A stretch of 64,000 nucleotides of DNA from NCBI GenBank assembly GCA_012934845.2, contig WNNJ02002246.1, positions 62,001 through 126,000 of the forward strand, read 5' to 3'. Each line of letters starts with the position of its first letter. The first letter of the stretch is position 1. The translations under genes and the position numbers were made by a program. Below the pieces are notes generated by a model. That model did no database searches and had not been told where the DNA came from. It saw nothing but the letters and a program-made list of their open reading frames with translations. Origin of the DNA: Pomphorhynchus laevis. Its lineage: Eukaryota; Acanthocephala; Palaeacanthocephala; Echinorhynchida; Pomphorhynchidae. Shown here piece after piece: positions 20,275 to 29,138 of the stretch.

Positions 20275-20866
20275 AAAAATGATTTATTTTAACGTGGCAA
20301 ATGCATGCCAGCGCACGCTTACATGACCACAACAAACCAAAAACGTAAATCATGTGTCGAGACGGTGTGAATGGAGGAGGTGTTTGAATGGGATAAAGGA
20401 GGGAGCGCCGCGGATGTCGAGAGGGAGCTGATTTCAGATGAGGGTGCGGGGACGAGGAAGGATCAAAAACCGTAGTTTTTAGAGTAATTGGGAATGGAGT
20501 AAGAATAATGACAGGAACGCGGCGGTAGATAGGTTGGGCGAGTGTCGTCTAAGAAAGGGAAGTTGACGAACGATGAGGAGCCAACAGCGATGAGACGAAT
20601 AGTGACAAGAGGAAGGCGGAGTGGGATGAGGATTTGAATGGTGGAACAAGACATCTTCCGCTGCAGAAAATAGGGATAGGATGAAAAGTTGTGAATCTAA
20701 ATAAACACGAAAAGAGCGGTCGGATAGATATGAGGCAAACCATGCGATGATGAGAAAGAAAATCCGTAATCATAACGAAGGAGAGACATGAGGATGGAGT
20801 GGTCGAGGATGCCGACGCGGAGGAGAGGTCGAGAGAGATGAGAACACTATATAGAGCATAAAAAAG
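20275..20866 (-). mobile_element. Family B 3'-end unit T2 (internally deleted)
   Basis: It has the same design and the same 5' edge as T1 (TTTTTATGCT then the SVLISLDLSS coding region) but a different internal deletion that keeps more of the thumb. The 3' hairpin GCATGC/GCACGC is at 20303-20318, with one wobble pair in RNA. T1, T2 and B1 lie head to tail with no spacer. Confidence 0.75.
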
Positions 20867-23800
20867 ATTTATTTTAACGTGACAAATGCGTGCCAGCGCA
20901 CGCTTACATGACCACAACAAAACAACAATGTAAATCATGTGTCGAGAAGGCGTGAACGGATGAGGTGTTTGAATGTAATAAAGGAGGGAGCGCGGCGGAC
21001 GTCGAGAGAGAGTTGATTCCAGGTGAGTGGGGCGACGACGAGGAAGGATCTGAGACCGTAGTTGTTGGAATAATTGGGATCGTGGAGTAAGAGGGTATGA
21101 CGGGAACGCAGCGATAGCGAGGTGGGGCGAGTGCCGTCTAAGAAAGAAAGGTTGATGAACGATAGCGAGCCGACATTGATGAGACGAAAAGTTACGAGAA
21201 GAAGGCGGAGTTTAATGCGGATGTGGATGGTGAGCCTGGAGAGTTGGGCAAGATATGTGGATATGTGGTCAAAGCGACGGAGACGAAAGAGCACTGGAAC
21301 GGCGGAGTTGATTATGCCTTGTAAGGGTAGGATGATGGATTGTGGAGAATTTGAAAAAAGGCTGAGGCAGTAATCGATTTTAGGAAAGAGAAGCGATGAA
21401 AGTAGAAACATACAGGAACGGAATTCGATAAGGGTGCGATACGGCGGATGTCGCAGAGAATTTAGTTAGAGTAGCGGACCTTGTCACGTACGAAGGGTTT
21501 AAGGGAAAGGTGATAATCGAAATGGAAGCATAAGAAAGTGAGATTGTGGACAATGGGAATGATCGATGAGGCAAAAGATACAGTAGAAGGAGATATGTTT
21601 GGTTTACGGGGGAAATCCACATTATTTTTGACTTGTCGAAGTTTAGAACGAGATAAAGATTGGAGAGACGTTCGTAGATAGAAGAAAGACAGTTGAAGGC
21701 AGAAATGCCGATATCTGCAGGAGCATGAACATAGATGAGGATGTCATCGGCGTATTGCATGACGTTAAAGGAAAAAGGTTTGATAAACGGAGAGAGATCG
21801 CCGAGCAGAAGAGAGAAAAGCATGGGATCTAGGACTGAACCTTTAGGGAACCCGCAATAAATAGGGATGGGAGGATGATTAATTAGAACAGACGCGAAAG
21901 GAACGGTCGGATAGATATGAGGCAAACCATGCTACGGAGGAAGAAGAAACGCCGTAATCATAACGAAGGCGAGAAAGGAGGACGGAGTGGTCGACAATGT
22001 CGAAGGCGGTGGAGAGGTCTAGGGAGATGAGAACACTATATGGAGCCTTGTCTCGAGAAATGAGTAAGTGGTTGTAAACTTTCATGCAGGCGATTTCTGT
22101 GGAGGGATTAGAGCGGAAAGCGGATTGGAAAGGAGGGTACAGACTGGATGAGGAGAGATAAGCGTTGATCTGTATTAGGAACAGGCGTTCTAAGAGTTTA
22201 GAAAGAGTAGGAAGTAGTGAGATGATGCGATAGCTAGAAGGAAGGGAGGGGTCGAGCGATTGTTTCTTTAGTAGGGAACGAACGATAATGGATTTCCAGT
22301 GTGAAGAGAAAATACGACTGTGGATGGACGAGTTAAACAAGGTTTGTAGAAAAGGGGATATTGATGAGCATATGGATTTAAGTATGTGGGTAGGCAGGGG
22401 ATCGGCAGGTGAGGTTTTGCTGGGCAAGGACATGAGAACAGATGAGACTTCGGAAGGTGAGACAGGGAGAAGATGAAAGAGATCCGGGAAAATGAGGCTA
22501 GCGGGGCAGAGTGAGATAGAATGGAGATCGGGGTGTGAGAGAGCAACGTGGATACTTCGGTCTTTAGAAATGACAATTAATCATGGGGATTGATGTTGCA
22601 CGGCGAAGAGGAGCGAGCAAGGATTGAGTTAAAAGTATGCCGGAGAGTTTTAGAGTTGAATAAAGTGCTGATTTTATGCTGCCAGAAGGAGTTGCATTTG
22701 GTACGTAGTAGGTGTAGATGAGACCGCCGATGAGCAAGATGGGGATCACGGAAAGACGGAGTGATCGAGCGGAAATCACGTCTGAGAGAGCGGAGTTAGA
22801 CTAGAAAAGCATAACGGAGTCGACGCTTTGAGAGTAGGCACTGGATGTCAAACCATGGGGCACGGTGCAAGCTACGGTGTGTGTGAGGCTTGAAGGGCAA
22901 GAGAAGATCGAGAATTGATTAAAGAAAGGCGAGATCGTGAGGAGAGAAATATGTTATTGTGGGATAGGATAGAGACGATTTAAGTAAGGCGGAGCGGAGA
23001 ATGGAGAGGTCTGCAAAATGATCGGAGACAGCGATGATGCCGAGTGCCCCACCAAGTATATGTGTGGGGGCAGTGGAGATTAGTTTGTAATTGTAGTTGG
23101 ATAGAATGTTGATGAACCGGATGGAATCCGTGGAAGAGGGGCTGTCTAGGCGGATATTGAAGTCGCCAATAATGAGTGAAGGGATTGAGGACAAAGAACA
23201 ATTAGAAAGGAGGTCAGCGAGTTCGGTAAAAAATAAGGATGTGGGAACTGATGAACCAGAACGGTATACAATAGCGAGTGAAATGAGGCTATAGCTAGAA
23301 GGAAGAAAGGGGTCGAGCGATTGTTACTTTAGTAGGGGACGAACGATTACGGATTTCTAGTGTGAAGGGAAGATACGACTGTGGATGGACGAGTTAAACA
23401 AGGTTGTGAGAAAATGGGATATTGATGAACATATGGATTTAAGTATGTGGGTAGGCAGGGGATCGGCAGGTGAGGTTATCGAATTAGAAGAACGACAAGT
23501 GAGAAGTTCAAAATAGCAAGGACTGAAAGGGAAGTAATTTCGGGCATAGACGCATGGTGACGGGCGAATGCGACAATGCCGTCATGATTAGATAATTTAG
23601 AAGGGGATGAGCATTGGGCACGAGCGGATTCGACTAGTGAGCAACCGGCAGAGAGCAAATGGCGGATGGAGAGATCGTCAGTATCGGAGTGCCAGGATTC
23701 GGTGAGGCAGAAGAGATCGATGAATTCCTTAGTGAATAGGATGGTGATGAGATCGGATTTATTGAGAATAGTTCTAGTGTTGAGAAGGCCGAGGCGAAAC

Positions 23801-24790
23801 CGTGTGTAGTGGTGATAGGGGCTAGTGGAGAAGACACATAGGGGAGATGTAGCGCCATTGAATTTTTGGACTAGTGTGGACAACTTGAAAATTTCCGTTT
23901 ATGTTTCGGATCGAGAGAGATGTTTCACCGTTTTCCTGGCGACGGCGTTTTTTCGATGCGGGCAAATGAGAATTGAGCGATTTCGGAGTGGGTGCTATCG
24001 GGGAAAATGCGAACGGCTGAAGTGGACATGAGTTTAATTCGTTGGGAGAGGACAGAAGACGCGTGGAAGCAATGCTTGAAAATAATTTATAGAAGAGGAG
24101 GCTGGGAAGGATTAGATTGAGAAGATTTATTTAGGTGGATGAATGCGACAGGAGAGATGTTGATAAAAAATGATGGTTTATCCACAGAAACAAGAGACGA
24201 GAGTATGGATCTGAATGCGGATACATCGTGGTCGAGACGTGCTTGTGGAGATAAAGAGGTGGAAGGAGTTATATTAGTAACAGTGACGCAATAATCGCGA
24301 GAAGAATCGCGTTTCCGAGAGAAGGACGAGTAACGTGAGTTGGAGAGATCACGATAGGAGAGCTGGGAGTTGAGGATATTAAGGGAGTATGTTTAACTGC
24401 GAAAGACATAGAGGATTTGGATAATTGAGAGGGTAGTGAGCGATGTGAGAAAAGGTTATGAGTGGAAGGATTGTGGAGGTTGGTGGAGGTGATTTTGATT
24501 GATAGATGTGGTTATTGAGAAACGATACAGAAGTGAAGATACGGAGGTGTCGGGAAGTGAAGACATGGGATTCGAAGTGCATGTGGTGGCATGATCAATG
24601 GGTTGACAAAGGATATCAGAAACGACTGGATTGATTTGATTGGACACGTTGGAGGTTGGTATGTCCTTATGGGAGAGGTCGCGTATGAGTTTGTTGGCAC
24701 AAAATCCGCATAGGAAGTCTTCTTTAGACTTACTGCGTCTTCCAACACCAATAAATTGCTGCATCTCCTCCATATTCTGTCATTTTCCTC
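20867..24790 (-). mobile_element. L2-like LINE family B, copy B1 (rearranged)
   Basis: Minus strand, 5' to 3': an ORF1 piece (24773-24456, with FLCGFCANKL of a degenerate PHD-like finger), the ORF1 RRM-like part, ORF2 endonuclease from 23860 (FRLGLLNTRTILNKSD, LTESWHSDTDD), RT (22433-21879: YRIISLLPTLSKLLERL, LISLDLSTAFDIVDHS), motif C near 21760 (MQYADDILIYVHAP), thumb (21411-20935) and 3' UTR with the hairpin at 20888-20903. The endonuclease is broken: its SDH-bearing end is deleted (near 23000) and a 187-bp RT segment sits inside it. Many shifts follow. Confidence 0.82.
23291..23477 (-). repeat. 187-bp ectopic duplication of an RT segment inside the B1 endonuclease
   Basis: 23291-23477 matches 22230-22416 of the same element over 187 bp with roughly a dozen differences. 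The source lies in its correct place, in the RT N-terminal part. The copy replaces about ten bases in the endonuclease between the FELLTCR and AIVYRSGS coding segments, as comparison with B3 (about 37650-37665) shows. Confidence 0.8.
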
Positions 24791-26150
24791 AAACTGTAGC
24801 CGTCTCCTTTTTATTACCGCTTCTCTTCTCTGGAAAAAACTGTCCTCTGACATCAGATAAACCGTCTCTTTTTCATCCATCGAATACAAACGACTCTTTT
24901 TCCCTTAATAATTGATTTCAAATTTTCACATTCTTTCAAACTTTTTTACACTCGCCCACACATCAACATCAAATTTCGTTCTTTGTTTATATTTTTGTTG
25001 CTAAGCTGTAAATTTGAAATTTAGTAGACTTAGAAGAGATAAATTCACAATAGCCACATATTAAACCTGTATTCTACCAGTATATCAACTAAATCCTCAA
25101 TAATTACATCCTAATAGATAAGGTAGATACAAATACAAGCCCAATAAGCCGTGCTGAACCCAAAGATTTGAGCAAAAACATAAACCCAAAGATTTGAGCT
25201 GAACGAAAGAGCCAAACCCAAAGATTTGCTCAAACTGACCGCCTACTAAGTAATGTTAAAGCTACTTTCTGGTGAGTGCTTAGCAACAAATCAAAGAGGA
25301 TTTATTTCACGAATTAATTCGCCGATTTTTGATGATCCAATGAACATATCGTTGTTAGCAGAGACAATATTTAGTAACTACAGTTTGAGGGCTTAAGTAA
25401 TCTCCATATGCTCAATATTCACAGAACGCTGAGATAAACTATATCATTATCTGAGCTGGTATGCAAAACAATATCAAAGATAGACTGATGCTACAAATTC
25501 TTTTCGTTGTTAAAGTTCATTGTTTTTCGATGAGGGATCCTCTACATTAGCAATAATAAAGCAATCATTTATTAATAATTACTTATTATTCGTTTGTTTG
25601 ATTATCTGTATAATATAAGTTTGGGCTTATAGCTTATTTAGCCTAAATTTTGTAGAATGAGGTTCAGTGATTACACAACTTTTGGTGTACTCTATTTATG
25701 TAAAATAACTTCAGTCATTGTGTAAAATACAAAGTTAATTTCTATAAAAGATGTTATTACAGTCGAACATACATGTTTTGGCATCATTAAGAGTAAATAA
25801 AATAGTGTAAATCATGAAAATGGTACTAAACATCATTACTACCCAAACTGAGGATTAGACTGCACGACGATAGACAAATCTATAGAAAAATTATTTCATT
25901 GCTGTTTTATATAGGCATAGTTGTTTGAATCCATCCATTCCCGAATTGCTATTAATGGATATGTCGAACAAAAGTTATATGATCGTTACAACCAATTGGA
26001 GGATCATAACTAATATTTTTTACCAATGAGGCGACTGAGCTTAAAATGAGATATGGAAGTAAAGTTTAAAGGTCACGTAAACGCTTGAATAGTGTTACTT
26101 GTTGGACCAAGGTTGAGTCATTTATTGTATCGAGAAGAAGGGAAGAGTTC
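24791..26150. other. Unassigned DNA with a small tandem repeat
   Basis: 24791-24920 may be leader sequence of B1. AACCCAAAGATTTG occurs three times at 25157-25229. The remainder shows no recognisable gene or element. Confidence 0.45.
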
Positions 26151-26153
26151 TTA

Positions 26154-26720
26154 TCACATCCAGAAATACCAGTATATTGATTGTAATATATGTTCGGCAT
26201 AGGAATGCCGGACATATGTCCGGCATAGGAATACCATCAGGACCTGAACTATTTTTAGCCGGTAGCTTCGATAAGATATTAAGAACATCAAGCGGTCAAA
26301 GTAGAGGTTAGAATCCTGGTATTGGAGAGAAGAATTGTCTATCGTAATGTTATAGTCACATAGGGAAAATCGATTGCGAGTGAGACAAAAGTTCTTGGCA
26401 AGGATATTGGCAATGGAAAGAGGATAAACCGATTTTCGATCACCATCAACCAGACAATTGATTGACAAAGATACCCTCTTACGGTTGCCAAGTAGTTGAA
26501 AAAGTCTCTTTTGATCGACATGAGACAAGGAACATATGACATCAATGAATTGATGTTTCTTCTGACGTTGAAGAGAAGTCACCCTGTTGCGAATGGTAGT
26601 ATAATTGGTTTCAAGAACAAATTATTGACAAAGAATCTAGCATATGCCAGAGCAAAATCACTACGCCGATGTCGTTACACGTCAATTCAAATAAGGAACC
26701 AGACGTAATAGATGCTTCAA
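26154..26720 (-). mobile_element. CR1-type LINE fragment (linker between endonuclease and RT)
   Basis: The minus-strand frame TIRNRVTSLQRQKKHQFID, CLVDGDRKSVYPLSIANILAKNF matches the linker that precedes the RT in CR1-type ORF2. A shifted frame then gives the first RT block (ILSKLPAKNSSGPDGIPMP) near 26230-26270. It stops at a 22-bp palindrome (26205-26226). Confidence 0.65.
26205..26226. repeat. Perfect 22-bp palindrome at a LINE breakpoint
   Basis: ATGCCGGACAT (26205-26215) is followed at once by its reverse complement (26216-26226). Flanking words TCGGCATAGGAAT are also directly repeated (from about 26194 and 26220), so the sequence was copied in both orientations at the end of the fragment. 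Confidence 0.75.
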
Positions 26721-26814
26721 GTTCGACTCGCATTTGGACACGAGGACATAGACATTCACGGACAGTGTATTAACGAATAAGTAATATAAATGACAGCACT
26801 GTGATGGCAAACTA

Positions 26815-27512
26815 CAAGGATAAAGTTACCTGAGAATATTCCTAATAAATGGCCCTCACCTTTATCTAACATATTCGCGGAACACAGTCCTAAGAACCAC
26901 AATATATTGATTTCTACTCCTGTTCGACCAAAGAATGTATTGAAGCAGCCTTTAAGTAGAACGCAGACAAGAGACGATGATAGAGTGTGCAATGATGTGG
27001 CAGTCGGAAATGAAAATGAACTGAAATCCAAGGATTTGACAGATAAGACATTTGTTGAAATTATCAATATTAGGAATCGTGCTAGAAACAGAAATAATTG
27101 CGTAATTTTTGCTAACATCACCGAATCTTCTGCAGACAACGTTCAGACGCGTATGGATGATGACGTAGTTTCTATTCGTAAGGTCTTTTCGGATATATTC
27201 GTTCAGGGTGAAGAGAATATTGCGCGTAGTCTCAATGTCAAAAGCTTATTTCGTCTTGGTAAAAAAGCACAACATAAACCACGATTACTTAAAGTAGTAT
27301 TTGATTCTGCAGATAATATAAGATCAGTTTTAGCTAGAGGTTATCACTTGAAAGGTAATACGACAAAAAATTTTAAAGATCTCTCGGTTGAGGAAAGATT
27401 GTTGCTTAATAATGCTCGTGCTAATCTAGCATTTAGAAGATCGAATGGAGAGACTGATCTAATGATAAGAAATTTTCGAGTAGTTCATCGGCAACCATTT
27501 GTGCGTTGGTAA
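26815..27512 (+). pseudogene. CR1-type ORF1, C-terminal RRM-like part
   Basis: The frame, open from at least 26815 to TAA at 27510-27512, encodes NNCVIFANITESSADNVQ, SLFRLGKKAQHKPRLLKVVF, a coil-like LSVEERLLLNNARANL and LMIRNFRVVHRQPFVRW. This resembles the RRM-like nucleic-acid-binding ORF1 of CR1/L2-group LINEs. Conserved features are the (V/I)-F-x-N-(I/L)-x-E-S start and the RLGK...LLKVVF strand. The N-terminal part is missing, so the protein is truncated. The ORF2 frame begins within a few bases of this stop. Confidence 0.7.
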
Positions 27513-27820
27513 GTTTGGAGAGTTCTTCGAGGGATTCCTTTTTACAATTAGGAAATCTAGCGCGCATTGATATCACATCCAACATTACTACTCAATTACT
27601 CTCTGCTTCTGGTATTAGTGTCGCCTATACTAATTTAAGGAGTATTTTACCAAAATTTGATGAACTTAAGGCATGGGTCATCTTAAATAAACCAGCGATC
27701 TTGGCTCTCACTGAAACATGGCTGCATCGTGATATCCCCGATGATTTAATTGCTATTATGGAATATAATTTGGTGAGAGCTAATAGAGAGTCTCGGAAGG
27801 GTGGAGGTGTTGCGCTATAT

Positions 27821-27880
27821 ATTACGACATAGCTTTGAAGAAAAAGCTATGTCGTAATAAAGCTATTACGACATAGCTTT
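27821..27880. repeat. Three alternating copies of a 16-mer at the A1 5' junction
   Basis: ATTACGACATAGCTTT lies at 27821-27836 (+), 27843-27858 (-) and 27865-27880 (+). The unit itself is composite: ATTAC is target sequence and AGCTTTGAAG repeats the first bases of the inserted LINE. The first junction was therefore made and then copied back and forth before A1 proper begins at about 27881. Confidence 0.85.
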
Positions 27881-27889
27881 ATATCACAC

Positions 27890-29138
27890 AGCTTTGAAGT
27901 TGGATGCGATTCCAAAGATTGCGATGTATGGACACTTGTTCGTGTTAAAATATCCGACCACTCAGTGTATAAACTTAAACATTTCACTTGCGGTTTTTGT
28001 ACATCAGTACGACTACTACAGTTATCCTGCTCATCTACTCCTGTATCACACACTACCACTCAGACCAATGCTGTTTTAGATGTTTCCCTCGCATCAACAC
28101 CTGACTTCGCATCATATAATCCCATTATTGAACCTACTCTCTCACACACTCCTCGTTCAACTACGTACCAAACTTCCATTAATCTTTCTCATTCTAACAA
28201 TGCTAACGGCAAAGCTTTTCATCTCGTACCTCCTCTTTCCTATTCCTCCCCCAATCTAAATAAATCTCAAACTTCTTTATTCTCCTCACGAACTCCTTAC
28301 TCGACCCCCCCCTGTATCACCTCTCAATAATTTACACCCTTCCATCAAAATCATTTCCAGTAACATTTCCGATCAACTGATTCAACACTCCATTCCTGTC
28401 ACTCATGCCCCAACCTATTTTAATTCTCCTTACTCTACCTCCCACGTAACACTTCCCAATAAGTTACATCCTTCATTTAAAATCATATCCAGTCACATCT
28501 CTGATCAACCGATTCAACACCCCGCTCCTGTCACACTTGCTCCAACCAATATTAATTCTTTATCAAGCACCCCTGTCATTTCCACTTCTATCTGCTCATC
28601 TACCTCGACTCCAACCAGCTCTGTCCGTCCACCACTTCCACGAAATCGTTTTCCTTCGCGCGATCGCTGTATAATCATATCAAACTTAAAGCTTTCCGAA
28701 TCTGCTTCTCCACAATCTCGCCTCGATGATGATGTATCTGCTTTCAGGTCTATCCTAGCAACCATTCTTCCTGATGAAAACTCATCCCTCTTTAATAATA
28801 TCGCTCCTGTATCCTTTATTCGTTTAAACAAATCCACTAAATCAAATCATCTCAGTCCTCCACTCTTAAAAATCGTTTTCCGACATAGTTCACATGCCTC
28901 TTCGGTACTCTCCCAACGTTTTAAACTTCTTACCACTTCATCTACTTGCCGTATCTTTCCTGACCGCTCCCCTTCTGATATTGCCCAGCTCAATTTAGCT
29001 CGCATTGAAAAACATCGACGTGAAACAAACGGCGAGTCATCCTTATCTATACGTAAAATCAACGGAAATTTTCACGTTCTTCACACAAGGCCAAAAATTC
29101 GATGGCGTCCCATCTCTCCCCCTTGTCTTCTTCGCTAG
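27890..29138 (+). pseudogene. Family A ORF1 of A1 (PHD-like finger and RRM-like domain)
   Basis: It starts with the end of a degenerate PHD finger (from the A4 copy: C-x-D-GYHS-x3-GCDSKDC, then W and CGFC; here FTCGFCTSVRLLQLSCSS). A long Ser/Pro/Thr-rich linker follows, holding two tandem copies of a 40-residue block (LHPSIKIISSNISDQ and LHPSFKIISSHISDQ). The RRM-like part is RNRFPSRDRCIIISNL, VSFIRLNKS, LLKIVFRHSSHA, SSLSIRKINGNFHVLHTRPK. It ends at TAG 29136-29138. A frameshift at the C-run 28304-28311 splits it. It overlaps ORF2 by 37 nt. Confidence 0.78.
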
